NCBI GenBank assembly: GCA_029210465.1
Contig: JARGDL010000004.1
Coordinates: forward strand, 186,001 to 250,000
Direction: 5' to 3'
DNA from: Stygiobacter electus
GTDB taxonomy: Bacteria > Bacteroidota > Ignavibacteria > Ignavibacteriales > Melioribacteraceae
Length of the DNA stretch: 64,000 nt
Every line of letters begins with the position of its first letter. Within the stretch, counting starts at the first letter, position 1. A program made the position numbers and the translations under genes. Positions 17,185-25,231 of the stretch are shown here, piece after piece. Under the pieces are notes generated by a model. It had not been told where the DNA came from, did not search any database, and saw only the letters and a list, made by a program, of their open reading frames with translations.

Positions 17185-19230
17185 TTACATAGAAATTGCT
17201 GGCGGTGCTTCATCATCAGGTTTACCAGCATTTTTCACTGGAACAGAAATTAAGTACCAACCAATGAATACAAAAACTAAAAGACTAATTAAGAAAGATG
17301 GATTTTCAAAGATTGAGAATAATGAAACTTCGAAAAATGCAAGACCAGCAAAAACAAGTCCCACTAAAGCTTCCCCTGCGATTAAACCAGCGGCAACTAA
17401 AACTCCGGTATTTTCAACACGAGCTTTTTGAGCATCATTAAAACCTTTTTTAGCAGAAACACGCTCAACTATTCCTTTTATCATACCACCGATAAAAATT
17501 GCAAAAGTTGTTTCAAGTGGTAAATACATACCAACAGAAACAAGCATAGGACTTTTAACTTGCATAAGAATAAAACCAAGTCCCATAACCATACCAACAA
17601 TAATTAAAGGCCAAGCCATTTCCCCTTTAACAATTCCTTGAGAAAGTAAAGCCATTAAGCCAGCTTGTGGTGCAGCTAATTTTGGAGAGCCAAATCCACC
17701 TTCGTATGCTGGAGAAGCTAATTTACCAGCATTAACATCACCTTGATGTAAAATTACTAATGGTAAAAACATTACAAATGCTGTAACAGTAATTCCAATG
17801 ATATCACCCAACTGCATTCTCCAAGGAGTACCACCAAGAATGTGTCCGACTTTTAAGTCTTGTAACATTTCACCAGCAACAGCGGCAGAAACGCAAACCA
17901 CCGCTGCGACACCTAAAACAGCAGCCACACCTTGTTTTCCGCTCATTCCTAACGCCACCATTAATAATGCGGCTACAATTAAAGTAGAAAGTGTTAAACC
18001 AGAAATTGGATTATTAGAAGAACCAATAATTCCAACTAAATAACCTGAGACAGCGGCAAAGAAAAATCCCGCGATAATCATTACAACTGTTGCAACAAAA
18101 GCTGCTAAAAAGTTTTGAGTGAAGAAATTATAAATCAATAAAGTAAGAATTGCGGCTACAGCTATTCCAATCATAATCCATTTGAAACTTAAATCCTGAT
18201 CAATACGAACCGTTGTACTTTCTACACTTGCAGCTTTTTTAACATCACCAACAGAACGTTTAATTCCAGTAGCTAAACTTTTCCTCATTTTAAATAAAGT
18301 AAAACCAGCACCCATTAACATTCCCCCAATAGCAATTGGACGAACGATAAATTTCCAAATTATTTGAGCCCAAATAATCCATTCATGTTCAGTTGGAACT
18401 TTACCAGGATTTGCATCTTGAAATTGTGAAACTAATGATGGTGATAAAAAATAAAGTATTATTGGAACAAACAATCCCCACGCTAAAAGTCCACCGCTAA
18501 AATTTAACGAAGCTAATTTAGGACCAATAATATAGCCAACTCCAATATAAGCTGGTGAAACTCCTGGTGAACTTAATAAAACACCACCTTCAGCATTTAC
18601 AGATCCAGCACCTCGTAGATTAATGACTGATTTAGAAAATGTAATAAATTTTTCCCAAGTAGTTGCAAAGAACTTTAATTGCCCTAAAATTTGAATAAAA
18701 GCACCAACGCCCATTGCAGTAAATAAAAATTTTGCACCGCTTCCACCACTACGACCAGCTTTATGTATTTCAGCTGCTGCAATAGATTCTGGGAATGGTA
18801 GTTCAGCATCTTCAACCATTACTCTTCGTAATAAAGCAACGAACATAATTCCCAACAAACCACCAGCAAACATAATTGCTGAAGCAGTTAAATAATTTTC
18901 GACTGTATCAAATTTTTCCCAAATGCCGGCCATATAAAAAGCTGGTAAAGTAAAAATTGCGCCAGCAGCTATTGATTCACCAATGGAACCAACAGTACGA
19001 GCAAAGTTTTCTTCAAGAATAGAACCTTTCATTGATTTCAGTAAAGCCATTCCAATAACAGCTGCTGGATACGTTGCCGCTATTGTCATTCCTGCTTTCA
19101 AACCTAAATATGCATTTGCCGCACCCAACACAACAGACATTACTAATCCAATTATTAATGCTCTTATTGTAAATTCTGCCATGTTAGTTTCGGAGGATAC
19201 AAATGGAACATGCTTTTTCAGTTCTGCCAT
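17185..19230 (-). CDS. Oligopeptide transporter, OPT family
   Basis: Large polytopic inner-membrane protein (681 residues, about 15 hydrophobic segments) predicted to import oligopeptides or metal-chelate compounds, driven by protons. Family features include the N-terminal TIRALIIGLVMSVVLGAANAYLGLKAG and FPESIAAAEIHKAG in the first third, both common in bacterial OPT proteins. AGGAGAAAA precedes ATG at 19230. It is the first gene of a unit that continues with the PqqD-like gene and pepD, which favours peptides over siderophores. The substrate is not shown by sequence alone. Confidence 0.92.
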   Translation of the reverse strand: MAELKKHVPFVSSETNMAEFTIRALIIGLVMSVVLGAANAYLGLKAGMTIAATYPAAVIGMALLKSMKGSILEENFARTVGSIGESIAAGAIFTLPAFYMAGIWEKFDTVENYLTASAIMFAGGLLGIMFVALLRRVMVEDAELPFPESIAAAEIHKAGRSGGSGAKFLFTAMGVGAFIQILGQLKFFATTWEKFITFSKSVINLRGAGSVNAEGGVLLSSPGVSPAYIGVGYIIGPKLASLNFSGGLLAWGLFVPIILYFLSPSLVSQFQDANPGKVPTEHEWIIWAQIIWKFIVRPIAIGGMLMGAGFTLFKMRKSLATGIKRSVGDVKKAASVESTTVRIDQDLSFKWIMIGIAVAAILTLLIYNFFTQNFLAAFVATVVMIIAGFFFAAVSGYLVGIIGSSNNPISGLTLSTLIVAALLMVALGMSGKQGVAAVLGVAAVVCVSAAVAGEMLQDLKVGHILGGTPWRMQLGDIIGITVTAFVMFLPLVILHQGDVNAGKLASPAYEGGFGSPKLAAPQAGLMALLSQGIVKGEMAWPLIIVGMVMGLGFILMQVKSPMLVSVGMYLPLETTFAIFIGGMIKGIVERVSAKKGFNDAQKARVENTGVLVAAGLIAGEALVGLVFAGLAFFEVSLFSIFENPSFLISLLVFVFIGWYLISVPVKNAGKPDDEAPPAISM

Positions 19231-19330
19231 ATTTTTCTCCTATTTGATTTGAATTTTTGGAAGCTATAAAGTGCTTCAATAATTTGAAAGCTAATATAAA
19301 GATCAATGATTAACTGAGCAAAGGTTTTTA

Positions 19331-19410
19331 ATGTAAAATGTATAATGAATAATTGAGAATTGAAAATTGCTAATTGAGAATTGATAATTGAAAATTGCTA
19401 ATTGAAAATT
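19331..19410. repeat. AT-rich interspersed repeats upstream of the OPT gene
   Basis: The gap 19231-19522 has no gene. It holds an ATGTAAAATGTATAATGA piece (19331-19348) and then repeated AATTGAGAATTG, AAAATTGCTAATTG and ATAATTG units to 19410, followed by TCTGTG copies at 19424-19450. Related units occur at 38686-38725 (AATTG type) and at 23224-23299 and 52385-52420 (ATGTATAATG type). Confidence 0.75.
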
Positions 19411-19522
19411 AGGAATTTTAATTTCTGTGGTAATCTGTGTTATCTGTGGTTTGATTTTTTAATTCATAAAAATTTTTAGATTAACATGAATTACAAAATT
19501 AAATACAAGAATCTATTTGAAA

Positions 19523-20293
19523 TTAAAACTTAAGTTTTCTCATACCGATATGGCATAATGCAAAATCAAATTTAACTGGATCTATTGAATCATACTTTTT
19601 TAAGTTGTTGGTTATTTCTTCTGCCATTTTCCAACTTACATTTTTCTTATTTGTTAATTTAAGTTGCCTTGCAATTTTTGCTATGTGTGTATCAACCGGA
19701 ATAATTAATTGTGACGTTGAAATATTTTTCCATAAACCAAAATCAATTCCATCTTTTCTTACCATCCATCGTAAAAATAAATTCATCCTTTTGCATGCGC
19801 TTCCCTTTTCAGGATCAGGGAACATGAATTTTATTCCAACGCTAATTTTATAATTTTGTGTGAAAATATTAAACATTTGATTTGAAAAAGCTGAAATGCT
19901 CTCTTTAATTGAATTCTTGTTTGTAAAAAAGAACTCAAGCGAATTATGTTCTGAGTAAATTAAATTGAGGACTGAGAATAAATTTTCAATATCAATGCTT
20001 TTATAAAAACGATGTTGAATATCTTCAAAGTAATTTTTACTTAAAGAATAATTAATTACAAAGTCGAAAGGTGATGAGCCAATTTTTAAGTGAATTTTCT
20101 GAAGTACATTCATTATCTGTTTGATACTTCCAAAAGCAAACAATGATGAAATTAATGCACTTATTTCAATATCTCTTTTATTAGAATATTTATGCGGAAA
20201 CTCAATTGGGTCTGGTGATATTTTAGTTTTATCAAATTCTTTATAATGATATTCTAATTTATTTTTTATTTCAAAATTAATTTTGGATTTCAA
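19523..20293 (-). CDS. TIGR02757 / DUF2400 family protein
   Basis: Conserved 256-residue protein whose family has a helix-hairpin-helix DNA-glycosylase-like fold; activity is not established. Signature runs: GSACKRMNLFLRWMVRKD, DFGLWKNISTSQLIIPVDTH and DPVKFDFALCHIGM. The start is TTG at 20293 with no good ribosome-binding site, 12 bases after pdxJ; no upstream ATG is in frame, so the start is somewhat open. Co-direction and closeness to pdxJ suggest one transcript. Confidence 0.88.
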   Translation of the reverse strand: MKSKINFEIKNKLEYHYKEFDKTKISPDPIEFPHKYSNKRDIEISALISSLFAFGSIKQIMNVLQKIHLKIGSSPFDFVINYSLSKNYFEDIQHRFYKSIDIENLFSVLNLIYSEHNSLEFFFTNKNSIKESISAFSNQMFNIFTQNYKISVGIKFMFPDPEKGSACKRMNLFLRWMVRKDGIDFGLWKNISTSQLIIPVDTHIAKIARQLKLTNKKNVSWKMAEEITNNLKKYDSIDPVKFDFALCHIGMRKLKF

Positions 20294-20305
20294 TTTATAC
20301 AGTAA

Positions 20306-21025
20306 CTAAATCTTAGTTGAAATTAAATTTCTCATTTCTTCAATTGCTTTTTCTAAGCCAACAAAAACAGCGCGAGCAATTACAGCATGACCAATACTTA
20401 CTTCATCAATTTCTTGAATAGCAATAAACTCTTTTATGTTTAAGTAATCTAATCCATGACCAGCATTAACACCAAGTCCTAATTTTTTAGCATGTTTAGC
20501 AGCAATTCTAATTTTTTCTAATTCATCGTAAATATCTTCTTCTAATATTGCATTTGCAAAATGACCTGTATGCAGTTCAACAAAATCAGCATTAATTTCT
20601 GCAGAAGCATCAATTTGATTTATATCTGGCTCAATAAATAAAGAAACGGGAATATCATTTTCATGTAAACGAAAAATTGCATTTTTAATTTGTTTAATGT
20701 TATCAATTACATTTAATCCGCCTTCAGTGGTAAGTTCTTGTCTTTTTTCTGGGACAATTGTTGCAAGATCGGGCTGAACATCACATGCTATATTAATTAT
20801 TTCATCAACTGCTGCCATTTCAAGATCAAGTTTTGTTTTAACTAATTCACGAAGTAAACGCACGTCGCGTTCATTAATGTGTCTTCTATCTTCACGTAAA
20901 TGTACAACAATCCCATCAACTCCATATTGTTCCGCCATTAATGCAAAAGCTACTGGATCTGGTTGTGATTCCCCACGTGCATTTCTTAATGTTGCTATAT
21001 GATCTACATTTAAACAGAATCTCAT
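20306..21025 (-). CDS. pdxJ: Pyridoxine 5'-phosphate synthase
   Basis: Last step of DXP-dependent vitamin B6 synthesis: condenses 3-amino-2-oxopropyl phosphate with deoxyxylulose 5-phosphate. It is 239 residues, a TIM barrel. Signature parts are the N-terminal LNVDHIATLRNARG, DGIVVHLREDRRHI, TIVPEKRQELTTEGGL, FVELHTGHFA and VNAGHGL. ATG at 21025 follows GGAGA. No other B6 genes are close; two PLP enzymes (lysine aminotransferase and serine palmitoyltransferase) lie in the window but not in the same unit. Confidence 0.97.
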   Translation of the reverse strand: MRFCLNVDHIATLRNARGESQPDPVAFALMAEQYGVDGIVVHLREDRRHINERDVRLLRELVKTKLDLEMAAVDEIINIACDVQPDLATIVPEKRQELTTEGGLNVIDNIKQIKNAIFRLHENDIPVSLFIEPDINQIDASAEINADFVELHTGHFANAILEEDIYDELEKIRIAAKHAKKLGLGVNAGHGLDYLNIKEFIAIQEIDEVSIGHAVIARAVFVGLEKAIEEMRNLISTKI

Positions 21026-21069
21026 TTATATGTCTCCTTCTTTTCAAATTTGTTTTAATAAAAATAAAT

Positions 21070-21675
21070 TTATTTCCTTAAGGTTTCAATTGTACCAATT
21101 GACGCTTGAATTAGAGTAATTAATTCTTCTCTTTTATCTTTTGGAAATGAAAAATCAAATTGAATTATATCATCTTCTTTATTAAGAAATATTACTTTAA
21201 GAGAAATAAGATTTTCTTTTTCGAAATTAATTTTATTGAAATGAATTTTATCTTTTGTGAAAGATACATAACTCAAATTATTGTTTTTATATTTTGATGT
21301 AAGTAAACTTTTGTAATAATTTATCTGTGTTGATTTTGTGATTGCTGTATCCGTACTTTGAACTTTACCCACACTTAAAATTGCTTTGGCATTTTTATCA
21401 AAAAACAAATAAATCGGTTGGTAAAAAAAATTTCCAGAAGAATTTGATTCCATTTTTTTTGATAATAATGCTGGCTGTAATTCCCATTCTTTTGGAGGAT
21501 TAAATTTGATGCCCAAATCATAATCAATTGTTTCAATTCCAATTTTAGTTGAATCTGTAATAAAATTAATTTCTTTGCTTTTATCTTTATTAACACACGA
21601 ATAAAAAATAAAGACAAAAAAGATTATAATTAGAAATTGAAAGATATTTTTGGAATTAACTTTCATAATTCTCAT
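21070..21675 (-). CDS. Putative lipoprotein of unknown function
   Basis: About 200 residues with a hydrophobic N-terminus and lipobox FYSC, so probably membrane-anchored. The frame extends to 21690, but a TATATTTG box at 21695-21688 places transcription start inside that extension; ATG at 21675 or 21666 is thus the likely start and the leader is very short or absent. The mature part mixes beta-prone segments (YDLGIKFNPPKEWELQP, typical of stress-related lipoproteins with PsbP-like or DUF1795-like folds). I do not recognise a specific family. It is followed by pdxJ after 44 bases. Confidence 0.75.
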   Translation of the reverse strand: MRIMKVNSKNIFQFLIIIFFVFIFYSCVNKDKSKEINFITDSTKIGIETIDYDLGIKFNPPKEWELQPALLSKKMESNSSGNFFYQPIYLFFDKNAKAILSVGKVQSTDTAITKSTQINYYKSLLTSKYKNNNLSYVSFTKDKIHFNKINFEKENLISLKVIFLNKEDDIIQFDFSFPKDKREELITLIQASIGTIETLRK

Positions 21676-21687
21676 TGAAAATGCAAC

Positions 21688-21716
21688 CAAATATAATTAT
21701 CTTTGAATAGAAACAA
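21688..21716 (-). promoter_or_regulatory. Promoter for the lipoprotein gene
   Basis: The minus strand has TTTG near 21717-21714, 18 bases, then TATATTTG (21695-21688). The predicted start of transcription is close to 21682, only about 7-16 bases before the two candidate ATG codons, which decides against the longer frame starting at 21690. Confidence 0.5.
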
Positions 21717-21879
21717 ATAGAAAGAATGAAAAATTTTGTAAACTTTCCAAAAATAACTGGTAGAAAAAATTTAAAGAACTACCTTTCATCTCGCTTTGAA
21801 CAAGTCTTCTAAGCTATACCCATCTTTATCCTTTTAATCAACTATTCACTTAACATTAATAAATTTTAAGAGGTTTATT

Positions 21880-23220
21880 ATGATGGGAAATTTAACATAT
21901 ATAAATTCAAAAAATATTACAGCAGAAAATGTTCACGAAACATTAAAATCAAAAATGCTCGTTGATGGTTTTGATTTGGTATTAGATTTAAAAAATAGTC
22001 ATGGGATGTATTTAGTAGATGAAAAAACTGGTGATGAATATTTAGATTTTTTTTCATTCTTTGCTTCAAATCCTTTGGGAATGAATCATCCTAAAATGAA
22101 TACACCAGAATTCAAAGAAGAACTTTCTATTGCCGCTTTGAATAAACCTTCTAATTCTGATATTTACACAATTGAAATGGCAAAGTTTGTAGATACATTT
22201 ATTAAAGTAGCTGTACCAGATTTCATGCAACATTTATTTTTTGTTGAAGGTGGTGCGTTAGCTGTTGAAAATGGTTTAAAAGTTGCATTCGATTGGAAAG
22301 TGAGAAAAAATTTCATAAAGGGTTACAAAGAAGAAAAAGGAAATAAAGTTTTACATTTCAAAGAAGCTTTTCATGGAAGAACTGGTTATACAATGTCTTT
22401 AACAAATACAGATCCAGTTAAGATTGCTTATTATCCCAAATTCAATTGGCCAAGAATTACAAATCCAAAAATTAAATTCCCTCTTCAAGAAAATTTGAGT
22501 GAAATAATTCAACTTGAAAACAAAGCAATAAATGAAATCTATGAATCAATAAAAGAAAACAAAGATGATATTGCCGTTTTGATTATTGAACCAATACAAG
22601 CCGAAGGCGGAGATAATTTTTTCAGAAAAGAATTTCATGAAAAACTTCGTGAAATTACTTTAGAAAATGAAATCTTAATGATGTATGATGAAGTTCAAAC
22701 TGGAGTTGGATTAACTGGTAAAATGTGGGCTTACGAGCATTACACTCAACCTGATATAATTTCATTTGGTAAAAAAGTTCAGGTTTGTGGAATAATGGTT
22801 AACGATAGAATTGATGATATTTCTGAAAATGTTTTTAAGAAATCAAGCAGAATTAATTCAACCTGGGGCGGAAATTTAACTGATATGGTTCGATCAAGAA
22901 AATATTTTGAAATTATTGATGAAGATAATTTAGTTGAAAATGCAAAAATTATGGGTGATTATCTCTTGCAAAATATTTACGAAGTGCAAAATGAATTTTC
23001 AAATTTGGTATCAAATGCACGTGGACTTGGATTAATGTGTTCTTTTGATATGCCCAATGCTGATATTCGAAAGAAATTTTTAACAGAACTTTATAAAAAC
23101 AAATTAATAATGCTTGGTTGCGGCACATCTACAATTCGTTTCAGAACACCATTAATAGTTTCAAAAGAAGAGATTGATAAAGGATTTTCAATAATTAAAA
23201 ATGTTCTAACAAAAATGTAA
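21880..23220 (+). CDS. lat: L-lysine 6-transaminase
   Basis: PLP-dependent class III aminotransferase that moves the epsilon-amino group of lysine to 2-oxoglutarate, giving aminoadipate semialdehyde. Its 446 residues match LAT enzymes. Key parts: FFSFFASNPLGMNHPKM (57-73), FHGRTGY (164-170), IIEPIQAEGGD (235-245), DEVQTGVG (270-277) and the PLP lysine in SFGKKVQ (K298). AAGAGG precedes ATG at 21880. It stands alone between divergent genes, so the role (lysine catabolism or secondary metabolism) is not shown by context. Confidence 0.92.
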   Translation: MMGNLTYINSKNITAENVHETLKSKMLVDGFDLVLDLKNSHGMYLVDEKTGDEYLDFFSFFASNPLGMNHPKMNTPEFKEELSIAALNKPSNSDIYTIEMAKFVDTFIKVAVPDFMQHLFFVEGGALAVENGLKVAFDWKVRKNFIKGYKEEKGNKVLHFKEAFHGRTGYTMSLTNTDPVKIAYYPKFNWPRITNPKIKFPLQENLSEIIQLENKAINEIYESIKENKDDIAVLIIEPIQAEGGDNFFRKEFHEKLREITLENEILMMYDEVQTGVGLTGKMWAYEHYTQPDIISFGKKVQVCGIMVNDRIDDISENVFKKSSRINSTWGGNLTDMVRSRKYFEIIDEDNLVENAKIMGDYLLQNIYEVQNEFSNLVSNARGLGLMCSFDMPNADIRKKFLTELYKNKLIMLGCGTSTIRFRTPLIVSKEEIDKGFSIIKNVLTKM

Positions 23221-23223
23221 AGT

Positions 23224-23299
23224 AATGTAAAATGTATAGTGTATAATGTAAAATTGAATTAATTTTAAATGTAATTCTACATTTTACATTATACATTAT
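23224..23299. repeat. ATGTATAATG-family repeat forming a 14-bp perfect stem
   Basis: Copies of AATGTAAAATGTATAGTG lie directly after lat; GTATAATGTAAAAT (23241-23254) is exactly complementary to ATTTTACATTATAC (23281-23294), with a 26-base loop. The stem is all A/T except a few G-C pairs, so it is a weak terminator at most. The same family occurs at 19331-19348 and 52385-52420. Confidence 0.75.
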
Positions 23300-23314
23300 T
23301 AAAAGGGTTTTAAA

Positions 23315-23992
23315 GTGGCAAAACTTTACATTGTTGCAACACCAATCGGAAATCTTGAAGATATAACTTTCCGAGCAATCAAAACTTTAAAAGAAGTTGA
23401 CTTTATAATTTGTGAAGATACACGTGTAACAAAATTTCTATTAAATCATTTCGGAATAGAAAAACCTTTTATTGTAGCAAACGCATTTAATGAAACTAAA
23501 ACTATAGAAAGAATAATTGATAAAATTAATTCAGGTGAAAATGCAGCACTTGTTTCTGATGCAGGCACCCCAGCTATTTCTGATCCTGGAACAAGATTAG
23601 TTAATGCCGCAGTAAAAAATTCAATCGAAGTTATTGGAATTCCGGGTGCAAATGCCGCAATCCTCGCTCTCAGCATTTCAGGATTACCTACTGATTCATT
23701 TGTATTTGAAGGATTTTTACCACAAAAAAAAGGAAGACAAAAAAAATTACTTCATCTTTCCGAAGAAGAAAGAACTATAGTGCTTTATGAATCAACATAC
23801 AGAATTGAAAAATTAATTTTAGAATTAAATCAATACATACCTGAAAGACAAATTGTAATTGCAAGAGAACTAACCAAAAAGTTTGAAGAAGTTTGGCGTG
23901 GAAAACCAAGTGATATTTTATCATCGTTAAAAGATAAAATCCTTAAAGGTGAATTTGTTGTTATAATTGCACCAAAAGATTTTATAATGTAG
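23315..23992 (+). CDS. rsmI: 16S rRNA (cytidine(1402)-2'-O)-methyltransferase
   Basis: Methylates the ribose 2'-OH of C1402 in the ribosomal decoding centre with SAM. Length 225 equals the core domain; the C-terminal extension found in some RsmI proteins is missing. Signature: LYIVATPIGNLEDITFRA at the N-terminus, ICEDTRVTKFLL, and VSDAGTPAISDPGTRLV. GTG at 23315 is the start, with AAAAGGG upstream. It sits between a repeat hairpin and the REP-transposase region. Confidence 0.96.
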   Translation: MAKLYIVATPIGNLEDITFRAIKTLKEVDFIICEDTRVTKFLLNHFGIEKPFIVANAFNETKTIERIIDKINSGENAALVSDAGTPAISDPGTRLVNAAVKNSIEVIGIPGANAAILALSISGLPTDSFVFEGFLPQKKGRQKKLLHLSEEERTIVLYESTYRIEKLILELNQYIPERQIVIARELTKKFEEVWRGKPSDILSSLKDKILKGEFVVIIAPKDFIM

Positions 23993-24014
23993 ATACATAA
24001 TATTTCAATACATT

Positions 24015-24069
24015 GTAGATACGTTGCATGCCAAAATCATGGTAGAGACGTTGCATGCAACGTTACTAC
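24015..24069. repeat. RAYT-associated palindromes upstream of the transposase
   Basis: A partial copy, GTAGATACGTTGCATGCC (24015-24032), is followed by a nearly complete 28-bp palindrome at 24042-24069 whose core ACGTTGCATGCAACGT is perfectly symmetric and whose ends are GTAGAG and TACTAC. The terminal GTAGAGACG motif is shared with the palindromes inside and downstream of the transposase gene. Confidence 0.85.
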
Positions 24070-24114
24070 GGATTATTATTATTTCAATATTTATACAGAA
24101 TAAACGATTATATC

Positions 24115-24660
24115 ATGTCAAAATTCAAAAACACATTTCGAATTGAATCAACAAGACTAATAAATTGGGATTATTCTACTCCTTGGTGGTACTTAGTAAC
24201 AATCAACACCAAGAATCATATTGAGTTTTTTGGTAAAGTTGTAAATGATAAAATGTATTTAAATGAATTAGGAAAAATTGTTGATAAATTTTGGGAAGAA
24301 ATACCAAATCATTTCAAGAATGTAGGATTAGATTATTATGTGATAATGCCAAATCACATTCACGGAATAATTATAATTAATCCAATTGTAGAGACGGGAT
24401 ATATCCCGTCTCAGGATAAACAATCTGAGACGCCATATATGGCGTCTCTACCATTGGGTGATATCGTTGGTAAATTCAAAGCTGCTGTTACACGTTGGGC
24501 ATATAAAAATGGATACAGTAATTTCAAATGGCAATCTCGGTTTTATGATAGAATAATCCGTAATGAAAATGAATTGTTTAACATAAGAAGGTATATCGAG
24601 CAAAATCCATTAAAATGGGAATTAGAAAAGGATAAACCGGAAAATATTTTTGATTTGTAA
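24115..24660 (+). CDS. REP-associated tyrosine transposase (RAYT, Y1/IS200-like)
   Basis: HUH single-strand transposase of the REP-associated type, thought to process palindromic REP elements. With ATG at 24115 it has 181 residues; the frame is open to 24055, but that stretch is palindrome DNA, so I exclude it. Motifs: MPNHIHGI (H81, H83), WWYLVTINTKNH at the N-terminus, KWQSRFYDRIIRNENEL with catalytic Tyr144, and RRYIEQNPLKW. Residues about 92-112 are encoded by two GTAGAGACG-type palindromes inserted in frame where RAYTs usually have a variable linker. All catalytic residues remain, so it may be active. Confidence 0.9.
   Translation: MSKFKNTFRIESTRLINWDYSTPWWYLVTINTKNHIEFFGKVVNDKMYLNELGKIVDKFWEEIPNHFKNVGLDYYVIMPNHIHGIIIINPIVETGYIPSQDKQSETPYMASLPLGDIVGKFKAAVTRWAYKNGYSNFKWQSRFYDRIIRNENELFNIRRYIEQNPLKWELEKDKPENIFDL
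24388..24451. repeat. Paired 22-bp perfect palindromes inside the RAYT gene
   Basis: Left element 24388-24412: GTA, then a perfect palindrome GAGACGGGATATATCCCG plus TCTC. Right element 24427-24451: GAGACGCCATATATGGCG plus TCTC, then TAC. GTA and TAC sit at the outer edges, so the whole 64-bp block is a nested palindrome with a 14-base centre. It is read in frame by the transposase gene. Confidence 0.93.
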
Positions 24661-24675
24661 AATTATTTATTATTT

Positions 24676-24703
24676 GTAGAGACTGGATATATCCCGTCTC
24701 TAC
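24676..24703. repeat. RAYT-associated palindrome downstream of the transposase
   Basis: A 28-bp palindrome beginning GTAGAGACTGGATATATCCC and ending GTCTCTAC, with a single mismatched pair. It lies 15 bases after the transposase stop and 6 bases before the apt stop, so it may also serve as a shared terminator. Its core matches the first internal element (GGATATATCC). Confidence 0.93.
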
Positions 24704-24709
24704 GTTAAA

Positions 24710-25231
24710 TTATTCTTTATCGTATTTTATTAATGAAACTACATCGTAATTTTTTAACTTATCTTTACCATTTAAAAAACATAATTCAATGATAAAACCA
24801 ATCTGCACTACTTCCCCGCCAAGTTCTTCAATCAATTTTACTGCAGCTTCCATTGTACCGCCGGTTGCAAGTAAATCATCATGCAATAAAACTTTATCAC
24901 CTTTTTCAATTGCATCTTTATGAATTTCAATTTTATCAGTTCCATATTCTAATTCATAAGTTGCAGAAATTTTTTCAGCTGGTAATTTATTAGGTTTTCT
25001 AATTGGTACAAATCCAGCATTTAATTTACTGGCTAAAATTCCGCCTAAAATAAACCCACGCGATTCAATACCAGCAACTTTTGTAATTCCTTTCCCTTTT
25101 GCAAAATCATAAAGTAAGTTTACAGCATAATTCAAACCATCAGAATTTTTTAACAGTGTTGTAATATCTTTAAATATTATCCCCTTTTTTGGAAAATCAG
25201 GAACATCACGAATTAGTTTTTCTAAATTCAT
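24710..25231 (-). CDS. apt: Adenine phosphoribosyltransferase
   Basis: Purine salvage: adenine plus PRPP to AMP. Its 173 residues match the family. N-terminal LIRDVPDFPKKGIIFKDITTLL, GIESRGFILGGILA, and the PRPP loop VLLHDDLLATGGTMEAA are all present. ATG at 25231 overlaps the dus stop by four bases (ATGA), indicating translational coupling with the upstream tRNA-dihydrouridine synthase. It ends next to a RAYT palindrome. Confidence 0.97.
   Translation of the reverse strand: MNLEKLIRDVPDFPKKGIIFKDITTLLKNSDGLNYAVNLLYDFAKGKGITKVAGIESRGFILGGILASKLNAGFVPIRKPNKLPAEKISATYELEYGTDKIEIHKDAIEKGDKVLLHDDLLATGGTMEAAVKLIEELGGEVVQIGFIIELCFLNGKDKLKNYDVVSLIKYDKE

Noticed and set aside
24055..24114. Upstream extension of the transposase frame (ATG at 24055)
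   Set aside because: It lies in palindrome DNA (24042-24069) and precedes the conserved N-terminus; ATG 24115 fits the family better.
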